64,000 nt of DNA. Origin: Oleiagrimonas sp. C23AA (GTDB lineage: Bacteria; Pseudomonadota; Gammaproteobacteria; Xanthomonadales; Rhodanobacteraceae). Numbering within the stretch: position 1 is the first letter of the stretch; the number at the start of each line of letters is the position of its first letter. A model generated the notes under the pieces. The model ran no database searches. It worked only from the letters and a program-made list of their open reading frames with translations, and had not been told where the DNA came from. The translations under genes and the position numbers were made by a program. Positions 17,957-26,834 of this stretch are shown piece after piece. Where the stretch lies: the NCBI RefSeq assembly GCF_011759385.1, contig NZ_JAARLY010000004.1:1-64000 (forward strand), written 5' to 3'.

Positions 17957-19843
17957 TCAAGGGCCTTCCTTGAGATAGGTGTAACCGGTGAGGCCCGCTT
18001 CCAAATCGGCGGCGGTGGCCTCGCCGGTGGCCTGATCCATGCCTGCCGAGGCAATGCGCTCGGCGTAGGTTTCGCGCAGTGCGTCCAGGCTGTAGCCGAC
18101 GTAATCGAGCATCAGGTCGGTGGTATCGCCGCGGCGGATGTGATCGAAGGCAAAGCCGTCACCGGCGATGCGCACGTTGACCGCGTCGGTGTCGCCAAAC
18201 AGGTTGTGGATGTCGCCCAGCGTCTCCTGATAGGCGCCGACCATGAAAATGCCCAGCCGGTAGGATTCATCGGCGCGAGGCGCATGCAGCGGCAGGCTCA
18301 CGTCCAGGCCCTCGGCATCGACGTAGGCATCGATGCGACCGTCCGAATCGCAGGTCATGTCGACCAGCACGCCGCGCCGCGTCGGCGCTTCGTCGAGGCG
18401 TGCAATCGGCGCAATCGGAAACACCTGGTCGATGGCCCACACATCCGGAATGGATTCGAACACCGAGAAATTGGCGAAGTACTTGTCGACCAGCTTCTCG
18501 TCCAGCTCATCCAGCGCCTGGCGATGCGAGCGCTCTTCCGGTTTCAGGCGGCCGCGCACGGCATTGGCAATGGCGTAGTAAAGATCGTCCAGACGCGCGC
18601 GCTGGGCCAGATCCAGCTGGCCCAGGGCATACAGCGTCTGTCCTTCGGCCAGATGATGCTGGGCCTCGTGGAACAACTCCAGCGCCGGGCGCTCGCCCAG
18701 CGCGCCATGCACGTCGCGCAGATGGCGCAGCACAGCCGGCTCATCCTCGGCCGCCGGCGCCACTTCGCCTTCGGGCACGCGCTCGACCTCGGACACGTTG
18801 ACCACCAGCACGGCGTGGTGCGCGGTCATGGCACGACCGGCCTCGGTGACCATGTGCGGCATCGGCACGTCCTGCTCGCGACAGGCTTCGGCCAGCGGCT
18901 GCACCAGGCTCATGGCGTACTGCTCCATCGAGTAGTTGATGGAGTTGAAACTGCGCGAACGCGTGCCCTCGTAGTCCACGCCCAGGCCGCCACCGGCATC
19001 GACAATGGCCAGCGGCACGCCCAGCTTGCGCAGCTCCACGTAGTAACGCACCGCCTCGCGCATGCCGGAGGCGATATCGCGTACATTGGAAATCTGCGAG
19101 CCCATGTGAAAATGCAGTAGCTGCAGGCTGTCCTTCAGGCCGGCCTGGTCCAGACGCTCGATCAACGCCAGCACCTGTCGCGGCGAGAGCCCGAACTTGC
19201 CCTTGTCACCTCCGGTGTTCTGCCACTTGCCGGCGCCAATGGAAGCCAGACGCACACGCACGCCCAACAGCGGCGTCACGCCCAGCGCGTGCGATTCGGC
19301 AATCACGTGTTCCAGTTCGGACGGTTTTTCCACCACGATGTGCACGCGCAGGCCGAGCTGGATGCCGCGCAGCGCCAGGCGCACATATTGCCGGTCCTTG
19401 TAGCCGTTGCAGACCACCAGACTGCCAGGACGCGCCAATCCCAGTACCGCCATCAGCTCCGGCTTGGAGCCCGCTTCCAGGCCAAAGCCGGAAGTACCGG
19501 CCTGCGCCAGTTCGCCGGCCACGCCACGTTGCTGGTTGACCTTGATCGGATAGACGGCGGTGTAGCCGCCGCTGTAGCCATGCTCGTCCATGGCCCGCCC
19601 GAAGGCGGCCTGCAGGCGTTTCAAGCGTTCGGCCAGAATGTCCGGAAAGCGCACCAGCAACGGCAGACGCAAGCCCTGGCTGCGTGCGGTATCGACCACC
19701 TCGGGCAGGCTCAGGCTGGGACCGGCTTGGCCGCGCGGGCGCACCACCGCGTGGCCGGCATCATTGACGTCGACGTAGCCGTCGCTCCAGTACGGAATGG
19801 AATAGGTGCGGCGGGCGTCATCGAGGGTCCACGAGTCGCTCAT
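17957..19843 (-). CDS. speA: Biosynthetic arginine decarboxylase
   Basis: PLP enzyme converting arginine to agmatine, the first step of putrescine and spermidine synthesis. The 628-aa fold-III decarboxylase has the PLP lysine in YPIKVNQQ (about residue 100), the glycine-rich IVDAGGGLGVDYEGT and the family block FSVFESIPDVWAIDQ. The spermidine synthase gene speE begins 273 bp upstream on the other strand, so the two polyamine genes are divergent neighbours and may share control in that gap. Confidence 0.96.
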   Translation of the reverse strand: MSDSWTLDDARRTYSIPYWSDGYVDVNDAGHAVVRPRGQAGPSLSLPEVVDTARSQGLRLPLLVRFPDILAERLKRLQAAFGRAMDEHGYSGGYTAVYPIKVNQQRGVAGELAQAGTSGFGLEAGSKPELMAVLGLARPGSLVVCNGYKDRQYVRLALRGIQLGLRVHIVVEKPSELEHVIAESHALGVTPLLGVRVRLASIGAGKWQNTGGDKGKFGLSPRQVLALIERLDQAGLKDSLQLLHFHMGSQISNVRDIASGMREAVRYYVELRKLGVPLAIVDAGGGLGVDYEGTRSRSFNSINYSMEQYAMSLVQPLAEACREQDVPMPHMVTEAGRAMTAHHAVLVVNVSEVERVPEGEVAPAAEDEPAVLRHLRDVHGALGERPALELFHEAQHHLAEGQTLYALGQLDLAQRARLDDLYYAIANAVRGRLKPEERSHRQALDELDEKLVDKYFANFSVFESIPDVWAIDQVFPIAPIARLDEAPTRRGVLVDMTCDSDGRIDAYVDAEGLDVSLPLHAPRADESYRLGIFMVGAYQETLGDIHNLFGDTDAVNVRIAGDGFAFDHIRRGDTTDLMLDYVGYSLDALRETYAERIASAGMDQATGEATAADLEAGLTGYTYLKEGP

Positions 19844-20071
19844 CGGCCGTATCTCCCGGGGTTGTCGGTGCCGACCGGCGGTCCAGGCGCGGCAAACAGC
19901 GCCGGCCGGTCTGACAGATGCAAGGGGCGTCGCAGCGGCGGGCCTTGACGAAAAACCATCCAGGCCGCCGGAAGCCTTGCACGCCGCGGGGCGAACCTGG
20001 AAAGCGTGCAGTTTAGCGGTTCATCGCCGCAGGCGAGAAGCGCAAGTTAGCCGCCGGGGCGCCGATACCGG

Positions 20072-20077
20072 TACAAT
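20072..20077 (+). promoter_or_regulatory. Probable -10 box of speE
   Basis: TACAAT at 20072-20077 lies 39 bp before the speE ATG. No good -35 is visible at 17 bp; TTAGCC (20047-20052) is at 19 bp and weak. The rest of the speA-speE gap (19844-20116) is GC-rich and shows no gene. Confidence 0.35.
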
Positions 20078-20116
20078 CGCGCTCCCCGATCAACCCTTTT
20101 GTGTTCAGGATTCCCC

Positions 20117-20968
20117 ATGTCGCAGCCCAGCTGGTTCACCGAAGCGCATCAGGCCTCCGGTTCATCCATCGGCTTTCGTACCGAGCGACTGCTGCACTCG
20201 GAAAAGACGCCGTTCCAGACCATCGAGATCCACCAGACCACCGACTGGGGCAAGCTGATGGTGATCGACGGCTGCGTCATGCTGACCAGCCGCGACAACT
20301 TCCTGTACCACGAGATGATGACGCACCCGGCGCTGTTCACGCATCCGCGTGCCAAGCGCGTGATCATCATTGGCGGCGGCGACTGCGGCACGCTGCGCGA
20401 GGTGCTGCGTCATGAGGAAGTCGAGCACGCCGTGCAGGTGGAGATCGACGAGCGCGTCACGCGTCTGGCCGAAGAGCACTTCCCGGAGCTGTGCGAGTCC
20501 AACAACGATCCGCGCGCCGAGCTCAAGTTCATCGACGGCATCAAGTACATGGCCGAGTGCGAGCCGGAAAGCGTCGACCTGATCATTGTCGACTCCACCG
20601 ATCCGGTCGGCCCGGCCGAAGGCCTGTTCAACGCCGCCTTCTACGCCAGCTGCCACAAGGCGCTGCGCCAGGGCGGCATCCTGGTGCAGCAGAGTGAATC
20701 ACCGCTGGCGCACCTGGAGCTGATCAAGGCCATGCGTGCGGCCATGCGCACCGCCGGTTTCCACGCCACGCGCACGCTGCCATTCCCGCAGCCTTGCTAC
20801 CCCACTGGCTGGTGGAGCTGCACCATGGCGCGCAAGGGCGCGGACCTGGCGGGCTTCCGCGAACGCGGCGCAGCCACCAAGAACTTCCCAACGCGCTACT
20901 ACAACGCCGACATCCACCGCGCCGCGTTGGCGCAGCCGGAGTTCATGCGCGAGGAATTGGGCGAATAA
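20117..20968 (+). CDS. speE: Spermidine synthase
   Basis: Aminopropyltransferase that makes spermidine from putrescine and decarboxylated SAM. The 283-aa protein carries the SAM-site loop IIGGGDCGTLREVL, the active-site DSTDPVGPAEGLF and PCYPTGWWS near the C-terminus. The 20117 start (MSQPSW) has CAGGA seven bases upstream and is preferred to an in-frame ATG six codons earlier. An intrinsic terminator follows. Confidence 0.97.
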   Translation: MSQPSWFTEAHQASGSSIGFRTERLLHSEKTPFQTIEIHQTTDWGKLMVIDGCVMLTSRDNFLYHEMMTHPALFTHPRAKRVIIIGGGDCGTLREVLRHEEVEHAVQVEIDERVTRLAEEHFPELCESNNDPRAELKFIDGIKYMAECEPESVDLIIVDSTDPVGPAEGLFNAAFYASCHKALRQGGILVQQSESPLAHLELIKAMRAAMRTAGFHATRTLPFPQPCYPTGWWSCTMARKGADLAGFRERGAATKNFPTRYYNADIHRAALAQPEFMREELGE

Positions 20969-21002
20969 GCCCCAACGCCAATCAAGCAGCAACGTCATAT
21001 TG

Positions 21003-21035
21003 AGCCCCGTGGCCACGCCGCGGGGCTTTTCTTTT
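21003..21035 (+). terminator. Intrinsic terminator after speE
   Basis: A 7-bp stem (AGCCCCG, 21003-21009, with CGGGGCT, 21021-21027) is followed by a T-rich tail. It lies 34 nt after the speE stop. Confidence 0.85.
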
Positions 21036-21053
21036 GCAGACGGCTGACTAGAA

Positions 21054-21251
21054 CTAGAACAGCTTGGTGCGCTGCTTGGACAGCAGCACGATGATCAGTG
21101 TGGCCACCGGCCCCAGCAGCAGCGAAAGCAGGAACCAGAGCAGGCCGCTGCGATTCTTGCCCTGGGCCAGTCCGGCATTGACCAGGGCAAGCGTGCCCCA
21201 GCCGACGAAAAACGGCGCCCCCTGGGAGGCGAACATCGAAACTTGATCCAT
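21054..21251 (-). CDS. Small two-span membrane protein, unknown
   Basis: A 65-aa protein with two hydrophobic segments (about residues 12-28 and 35-56) separated by QGKNRSGL and ending in SKQRTKLF. Similar short proteins are common as hypotheticals in Xanthomonadales; I know of no function. The ATG at 21251 has GGAGTG five bases upstream, so the longer frame back to 21365 is not used. It is divergent from the unknown exported protein gene. Confidence 0.65.
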   Translation of the reverse strand: MDQVSMFASQGAPFFVGWGTLALVNAGLAQGKNRSGLLWFLLSLLLGPVATLIIVLLSKQRTKLF

Positions 21252-21385
21252 CGAGCACTCCGCAGGCCTCGGGGGATGCGCCGGCGTGGAACCGTGCGAC
21301 GGCAACACCGGGGTGGGTGGCGTCGATTGTAACAAGCCGTTTGTAACGCGCACGGTCATGGGCATGAATGCGCATTGATGCTTTA

Positions 21386-21413
21386 TTCACTCTTCACGTC
21401 GGCTGCGTATGCT
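21386..21413 (+). promoter_or_regulatory. Promoter of the 21442 gene
   Basis: TTCACT (21386-21391) and TATGCT (21408-21413) are separated by 16 bp, giving a start near 21420 and a short leader to the ATG at 21442. It may drive the whole rightward run to 26340. Confidence 0.45.
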
Positions 21414-21441
21414 GGTGCCTTTCTGTGTCTGGAGATCTGCC

Positions 21442-22473
21442 ATGCGCCGCCTGTTCGCCGCGCTCGTCGCCATTGCCCTCGTCGCCATCGGCCTGCCGGT
21501 CATGGCCAGGCAGGCCGACGCACCTCAAGCAAATGCCACGCAGAAGTCGCGTGCCCAGGCGCTGCTGAAATTCCAGCATGACCTGGTCAGCGTGCTGGCA
21601 TTACGCGCCGAGGCACGGCCGCTGATGGGCGCCGCCTTGCTGGCCCGTCCCCTGCAGGATCCAGGCAAGGGCCTGAGCTATCACCGCCTGATCCAGCGCG
21701 CGCTGAATGCCGGAGACGCCGGACCGGCCACACAATGGGCGGCCTTGGCCGATTGCGATGCCAAGGCCGGCAACTGCCCCAACGCCGCCGCGCTCAAGGC
21801 GCTGGAAGGCGACGATGCCGACAACGCCGCGGTGTGGATGCTGGCCACCGGCGTGCATGCACGCGATGGTGATCGCAAGGGCATGCGCGCGATGCTGCAC
21901 CGGGCCGCACAGGCGTCGCGCTATGACGACTACACCGGCCGCAGCCTGCAGGCGCTGGCCGATGCGGTGATGACGCTGCCGGTGCCCAAGTCGGTACTGG
22001 CCAATGGCCAGCCGCGCGCTGGTGCTCAGGTAATGATCGTCTACGGCCTGGGCCAGACCCAGCCGCTGCCCGGTTTCTCGATGATCGCGCAGCTGTGCGA
22101 AAGCGATCAGGACCGCGCCAAGGTCAAGGATGACTGTCTACAACTGGGCCACATTCTCGAATGGGGCAGCCATCCGCTGGCTCGCTCGCTGGGCCTGCAC
22201 CTGGTGGCCACGCTGAGCGACAAGCCCGATACCGGCAGCGAAGCAGCTACTCAGCGCCGTGACCTGGTCTGGCAAGTGCAGCAGTTCGGCAAGCTCTCGG
22301 CGCGCGCGGCCAACGATGCCAAGGTCGCCAACAAGCTGCTGGCCCTGGCCCGCCATGGCGGCACCCAGATGAGCGTGATGCTGGCTGCGCTGCATGCCTT
22401 CGACATTCCACAGAACGCGCCGGCCGACTGGAAGGAACCCGACCAGCCACGCGCGACGCCATCGCACTCGTAG
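21442..22473 (+). CDS. Exported protein of unknown function
   Basis: A 343-aa protein with a clear signal peptide (MRRLFAALVAIALVAIGLPVMA, written here as two parts: MRRLFAAL then VAIALVAIGLPVMA). The mature part is alanine-rich and apparently all helical, with TPR-like spacing of small and aromatic residues but no motif I can name. Four cysteines occur in two close groups (CDAKAGNC; CESDQDRAKVKDDC), suggesting periplasmic disulfides. The start has GGAGAT seven bases upstream. A ParA gene follows after 39 bp, so it heads the rightward run. Confidence 0.6.
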   Translation: MRRLFAALVAIALVAIGLPVMARQADAPQANATQKSRAQALLKFQHDLVSVLALRAEARPLMGAALLARPLQDPGKGLSYHRLIQRALNAGDAGPATQWAALADCDAKAGNCPNAAALKALEGDDADNAAVWMLATGVHARDGDRKGMRAMLHRAAQASRYDDYTGRSLQALADAVMTLPVPKSVLANGQPRAGAQVMIVYGLGQTQPLPGFSMIAQLCESDQDRAKVKDDCLQLGHILEWGSHPLARSLGLHLVATLSDKPDTGSEAATQRRDLVWQVQQFGKLSARAANDAKVANKLLALARHGGTQMSVMLAALHAFDIPQNAPADWKEPDQPRATPSHS

Positions 22474-22512
22474 TAGGCTCAAGATCACCGGGTACGCGGG
22501 AGCCGCACGCAT

Positions 22513-23145
22513 ATGCACGCCATTCTCGTTGCCGCCAGCAAGGGCGGTTGTGGCAAGACCACGCTGGTCACCAACCTGGCCACGGCCTTGGCCAATGCCG
22601 GCAGGCGCACCGTGGTGATCGATGCCGATCCGCAACGCTCGGCCTATCGCTGGTGCGCGCGCCGTCCCGATGATCTTTCCGGTGTGCTGGCACTGGAGGC
22701 CCGCGGCCCGGCGGTGATGGCCAAGCTGCCGCCCGATGCCGACGCGTTGATCATCGATACCCCGGCCGGCACCACCGCGCGGCAACTGGCGCCCTGGCTC
22801 GAGCATGTCAGCGCGATGCTGGTACCGGCCCTGCCCTCAGCCTTCGACTTCGATGCCACACTGGATTTTCTCGGTGCGCTTTCGGCGTTGCCGGCCGTAG
22901 CCGAAGGGCGCCTGCCGGTGGCACTGGTCGCCAACCGTCTGCGTCCGCGCACGGTCACCTCGCGCAACGCCATCACCGCGCTCAAGGCGCAGTATTTCCC
23001 GCTGGTGGCACAGCTTCGCGACAACCAGTCCTACGTGTTTCTGGCTGGACTGGGCAAGGGACTTTTCGACTACCACTCCGAGACCGTTCGCCAGCATCAG
23101 GACGACTGGAAACCGCTGCTGCGCTGGTGCCAGCGACACGGCTGA
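22513..23145 (+). CDS. Orphan ParA/MinD-type ATPase
   Basis: A 210-aa P-loop ATPase of the ParA superfamily with the deviant Walker A loop KGGCGKTT (residues about 10-17), the DADPQ switch (about 38-42) and the Walker B-like LIIDTPAG. These enzymes form ATP-dependent dimers that position DNA or protein cargo. No ParB gene or parS-like site adjoins it, and it lacks the N-terminal helix-turn-helix of plasmid ParA, so cargo positioning or a regulatory role is more likely than chromosome partition. It lies between an exported unknown and sixA. Confidence 0.85.
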   Translation: MHAILVAASKGGCGKTTLVTNLATALANAGRRTVVIDADPQRSAYRWCARRPDDLSGVLALEARGPAVMAKLPPDADALIIDTPAGTTARQLAPWLEHVSAMLVPALPSAFDFDATLDFLGALSALPAVAEGRLPVALVANRLRPRTVTSRNAITALKAQYFPLVAQLRDNQSYVFLAGLGKGLFDYHSETVRQHQDDWKPLLRWCQRHG

Positions 23146-23198
23146 CAAGGCCGCCGCGCTGGGGCAAGATGCAGCGCCGCAGGAGATTTACCAACGCC

Positions 23199-23672
23199 AT
23201 GCACGAGCTGATACTTCTACGCCACGCCGAGGCGATGTCATCCACACCCGATGGCAGCGATCTGGCGCGCCCCTTGAGCGCGCGTGGCGATGCCGAGGCA
23301 CGTGCCGCCGGACAGTGGCTGGCCGAGCACCAGGCCCGTCCCGATCACATCCTGTGCTCGCCGGCACGCCGTACCATGAGCACCGCCTCGCAGGTCATCG
23401 GCCTGCTCGGCGAGCCACCGGTGCACTACGAGCCGGACATCTACGAGGCCACGCCGGGGCAGCTGATCACGCTCCTGGATGGCTATGCACAGCATCGCAG
23501 CGTAATGCTGATCGGACACAACCCTGGCTTGGAGCGGCTGGTCGCGCTGCTGGTCGAGGGCCGCTCGCAGGCCTACCGCGGCATGCCACCGGCGGCCGTG
23601 GCCTGGATCAGCCTGGACGGCGATGCGCTGGAACCAGGTGCGGGTCGCCTGCACGCCTTCTGGTCTCCTTAA
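23199..23672 (+). CDS. sixA: SixA-type phosphohistidine phosphatase
   Basis: Histidine phosphatase superfamily member of 157 aa with the catalytic RHG-type motif LILLRHAEA (His 9) and the second histidine in LIGHNPGLE. SixA removes phosphate from histidine on phosphotransfer proteins such as ArcB or PTSNtr NPr. Length matches E. coli SixA (161 aa). The 23199 ATG is chosen because the alignment to the family starts at MHELILLRH and AGGAGA lies upstream. Its partner is not evident in the window, although hybrid kinases and NtrBC are encoded elsewhere. Confidence 0.85.
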   Translation: MHELILLRHAEAMSSTPDGSDLARPLSARGDAEARAAGQWLAEHQARPDHILCSPARRTMSTASQVIGLLGEPPVHYEPDIYEATPGQLITLLDGYAQHRSVMLIGHNPGLERLVALLVEGRSQAYRGMPPAAVAWISLDGDALEPGAGRLHAFWSP

Positions 23673-23687
23673 AGGGCGCGCGCGGTG

Positions 23688-24347
23688 ATGCGCTGGCAGC
23701 GGCGGGCAAGCGGGATGCTGGGCGCGCTGCTGTGCATGGCCAGCGTGCATGCACAGCAGCAGCACCGGCCACCGGCGTCGGCAGCCTCTGCGCCCGAGCC
23801 GGTCAGCGCTCTCGATCCGGTCAAGGTCAACGCCATCGGCCTGCGCATCGACACCCGCGCTTCGTATGCCGAGTTCAGTGTGCGCCTGTTCTGGCTACGC
23901 CACATAGGCGGGCGCTTCAGCAAAGTGCTTGGTCGCGGCAAGCTGCTGCCTGGGCATCGCAACCAGGCGCCGCAGGTGCGGGTGGAGGCATGGGTGCAAG
24001 TACAAAGCGTGCAGCTGGACTGGCAGCGCATGCGCAAACAACTGCTCTCGGCCGACTTCTTCGATGCACTGCAATATCCGTACATGCACTTTGTGTCCTC
24101 GCCGCTGGCGCTGGACAAACTGCGAACCGGCGGCTCTGTGGAGGGCGCCCTGACCATTCGTGGCGTGACCCGGCATGTACGTTTCCGGTTGCTTCCCACG
24201 CAATGCCCCGATCCCGGACAGAAGGCCTGCGCGGTCAGCGTTCGCGGCCAGATCCGACGCTCGCGTTACGGCATGACGGCGCATCGCACATTGCTGTCGG
24301 ATCATGTGCAGCTGGTGCTGCATATCCGACTGGACGCACTGTCCTAG
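23688..24347 (+). CDS. YceI-family exported protein
   Basis: A 219-aa protein with a signal peptide (about residues 1-22, ending at VHA) and a YceI-like lipocalin domain: ASYAEFSVRLFWLRHIGGRF near the start, DFFDALQYPYMHFVS in the middle and LTIRGVTRHVRFRL later. YceI proteins bind isoprenoid or other amphipathic lipids in the periplasm. A GTG directly before the ATG is an alternative start. It follows sixA by 15 bp. Confidence 0.8.
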   Translation: MRWQRRASGMLGALLCMASVHAQQQHRPPASAASAPEPVSALDPVKVNAIGLRIDTRASYAEFSVRLFWLRHIGGRFSKVLGRGKLLPGHRNQAPQVRVEAWVQVQSVQLDWQRMRKQLLSADFFDALQYPYMHFVSSPLALDKLRTGGSVEGALTIRGVTRHVRFRLLPTQCPDPGQKACAVSVRGQIRRSRYGMTAHRTLLSDHVQLVLHIRLDALS

Positions 24348-24417
24348 CGTGGCATTGGCCGACACACGGTCGCACGGCGACAGTTTGTGCACACGCACAC
24401 GCTATGATCTGCCGACC

Positions 24418-26340
24418 ATGATGCCTGCTTTCCGCCGTCTGACACCCCTGCTCGGCCTGCTGACAGCCCTTGTGCTGCTGCAGGGCTGCTCGCTCTCGCG
24501 TGCGCAAATCCGCAAGGCCGATCAGGTGATCGCGGTGACCCAGCCCAAAGCCAGCGACTGCCACCACGCCAACCACTGCGCCACACCCTCGCCACTGCTG
24601 GCCGAAGCGCGCCAGGCCGATGCCGAGTCCACCCCCAGGCATCCGGTGCACTACGTGACGCTGCTGGAGAGCGGGCGCGCCGCATTGGCCGCACGCGTCA
24701 ACCTCATTCGCGCCGCCCGCCACAGCATCGACGTGCAGACCTATATCTGGCAGCAGGATGACGTTGGCAACCTGATGCTGGACGAACTGGTGCGTGCGGC
24801 CAAGCGCGGCGTAAAGGTGCACATCCTCGCCGACCAGCTGTTCTCATTCCAGAGCACCGAACTGCTGGCACGGTTGGCACGCACGCATGCCAACTTCCAG
24901 GTACGCCTGTACAACCCCACCTTCCACGCCGCCGAGACACCGCCGCTGGAGTTTGCCGCTGGCGTGCTGTGCTGCTTCTACAAGTTCAACCAGCGCATGC
25001 ACAACAAGTTGGTGCTGGTGGACAACACCATCGGTATCACCGGCGGTCGCAACTACCAGGATCGCTATTTCGGCTGGGACCCGCAGTTCGATTACCGCGA
25101 TCGAGATGTCATGGTCGGCGGCCCGGCAGCCCGCGACATGGCCAAGAGTTTCAACCGCTTCTGGCATCACAAGCGCGCCACGCCGCTGACCCACCTGCGC
25201 GACGTCAATCACCTGCTGCGCAAGGAAGGTCGGGATGCACCCGGCTGGCAGACGCCGGACTGGGAAGACCCGGCGCGCGTGGCGCGACTGCGTACTGATG
25301 CCGAAAATCCGGCCTGGATCGGCTCGCATCTGCTCAAGCACACGCTGAAGGTGGGCAAAGTGGAGTTCTTCGCCGACCTGCCGGCCAAGACCGATGATCC
25401 GGACCGCCGCCAGGCGCTCGCCCTGACCGACCACATCATGCATCTGGTGGCCAGCGCCAAGCACCAGATCGTGCTGCAGACGCCCTATCTGGTACTCAGC
25501 GACAAGGCGCGCAAGATCTTCACCCACCTGCACAAACGCGCGCATCCGCCACAGGTGATCGTGTCGACCAACTCGCTGGCCTCGACCGATGCCTTCGCCG
25601 TGTATGCCATGTCCTACAAGCATCGCAAGCGTTATCTGAAGGACTACGGTTTCAATATCTTCGAGCTCAAGCCGCATCCCGAGCACAGCGCCGCCGGCTC
25701 CGAACAGGATCTGGCGGTGGTTGCCGACAAGGCACTGGAGCAGAGTGTTGGTGGCCACGATACCGAGCAGGCAGGCGCCTCCGGCGAAGGGCAGCTACCG
25801 CACAGCTTCGGCTCGGGATCGGGATCGGGCAGCCGTGGGCGCCGCAACCGCCCGGTACCTCTGATCACCAAAGGCGTGCGCACAGGGCTGCACGCCAAGT
25901 CGATCGTGGTCGATGGCGAGTTCGCCATGGTCGGCTCGCACAACTTCGACCCGCGCTCGGACCACTACAACACCGAGTCGGGCGTGATCGTGTTTGACCG
26001 TCGCTTCGCCCAGCAGGTGCGCCACGAGATACTTGTCGATACCCGGCCCGACAACGCCTGGGTGATCGCCAAGCGCCAGTCCAAGGTGCCGCTGCTGACC
26101 GACATCAACAAGGTCATCAGCACGGTTTCCGAGCATCTGCCTCTATTCGATTTCTGGCCATTCCGCTACGCCACCAGCTACGACCTCGATCCCGGCTGTC
26201 CACCGCTGATGCGTACCGATCCACAATTCTTCAAGTGCTACCACGCCGTCGGTGATTTCCCGGAAGTGAACTTGCCATTCAAGGCCATCTACACACGCCT
26301 GATCACCGCCTTCGGTGTCGGTATGAGCGGCATACTGTAG
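24418..26340 (+). CDS. Phospholipase D/cardiolipin-synthase-like lipoprotein
   Basis: A 640-aa lipoprotein (lipobox LLQGC, Cys about residue 23) with two PLD-type HKD motifs. The first is HNKLVLVDNTIGITGGRNY (about 198-216) and the second HAKSIVVDGEFAMVGSHNFD (about 490-510). Two motifs in one chain form a complete active site, so phosphatidyl transfer or hydrolysis at the envelope is predicted. A low-complexity Gly/Ser linker (SGSGSGS, about residue 466) precedes the second motif. Two adjacent ATGs (24418, 24421) could start it; no good ribosome site is visible. It ends a rightward run with ParA, SixA and YceI. Confidence 0.85.
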   Translation: MMPAFRRLTPLLGLLTALVLLQGCSLSRAQIRKADQVIAVTQPKASDCHHANHCATPSPLLAEARQADAESTPRHPVHYVTLLESGRAALAARVNLIRAARHSIDVQTYIWQQDDVGNLMLDELVRAAKRGVKVHILADQLFSFQSTELLARLARTHANFQVRLYNPTFHAAETPPLEFAAGVLCCFYKFNQRMHNKLVLVDNTIGITGGRNYQDRYFGWDPQFDYRDRDVMVGGPAARDMAKSFNRFWHHKRATPLTHLRDVNHLLRKEGRDAPGWQTPDWEDPARVARLRTDAENPAWIGSHLLKHTLKVGKVEFFADLPAKTDDPDRRQALALTDHIMHLVASAKHQIVLQTPYLVLSDKARKIFTHLHKRAHPPQVIVSTNSLASTDAFAVYAMSYKHRKRYLKDYGFNIFELKPHPEHSAAGSEQDLAVVADKALEQSVGGHDTEQAGASGEGQLPHSFGSGSGSGSRGRRNRPVPLITKGVRTGLHAKSIVVDGEFAMVGSHNFDPRSDHYNTESGVIVFDRRFAQQVRHEILVDTRPDNAWVIAKRQSKVPLLTDINKVISTVSEHLPLFDFWPFRYATSYDLDPGCPPLMRTDPQFFKCYHAVGDFPEVNLPFKAIYTRLITAFGVGMSGIL

Positions 26341-26346
26341 ATCGCT

Positions 26347-26823
26347 TCAGCGCGCGTCGATCTGAAAGCGCACCGGCACAGCGAAATCGCGTGGTGTCGC
26401 CTGCGCCGGATAAGTCCAGCCCAGTACCGCCTGCTGCGCGGCGTGATCGAGCGCCACATCGCCGCTGGAATGAGTCACCCTGGCCCGCTGCACCCGGCCG
26501 CTGGTCGCCAAGCGCACATCCAGCACCACCTTGCCGCCACGACCTGCCCGCAGCGCCTCGATGGGGTAACGCGGTGACGGTGCCTGCAGTGGCTGCGGCG
26601 GTGCGGCCGGCTCATGGATCATGGCGACCGAGTGGTGCGTTCGCGGCGACCTTGCCACCGTTGGAGGATGAACTGACGGCGCCAATCGCGGTGCATGTGC
26701 GTCGACCAGGCCGGCCTCGGTCGGTGCCGGCAACCGCGCAAGCTGACTCAACCAGGCGGTGCCACCCACACACATGGCCAGCAGCAGCAGGCAGATGCCG
26801 AGACTGGCCGAACGAGGCTTCAC
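26347..26823 (-). CDS. TonB-like C-terminal domain protein
   Basis: A 158-aa bitopic protein with an N-terminal membrane helix (about residues 7-25), a Pro/His-rich linker and a TonB C-terminal fold (about 80-155: PSPRYPIEALRAGRGGKVVL, then AQQAVLGWTYPAQATPRDF). Such proteins pass proton-motive energy to outer-membrane receptors or act in envelope assembly; no ExbB/ExbD gene is near. The GTG start at 26823 lies 11 bp after the fadI stop, so it is probably co-transcribed with fadI. It converges on the phospholipase D gene. Confidence 0.75.
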   Translation of the reverse strand: MKPRSASLGICLLLLAMCVGGTAWLSQLARLPAPTEAGLVDAHAPRLAPSVHPPTVARSPRTHHSVAMIHEPAAPPQPLQAPSPRYPIEALRAGRGGKVVLDVRLATSGRVQRARVTHSSGDVALDHAAQQAVLGWTYPAQATPRDFAVPVRFQIDAR

Positions 26824-26834
26824 ACCGCGCGCGC

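Noticed and set aside
17083-18054. In-frame upstream extension of the RDD protein
   Set aside because: It lies antisense to the SDR gene and has no protein-like character. The start at 17082 has a good ribosome site.
22513-23145. Reading the ParA gene as part of the chromosome partition locus
   Set aside because: No ParB gene, no parS-like 16-mer and no gidAB neighbourhood.
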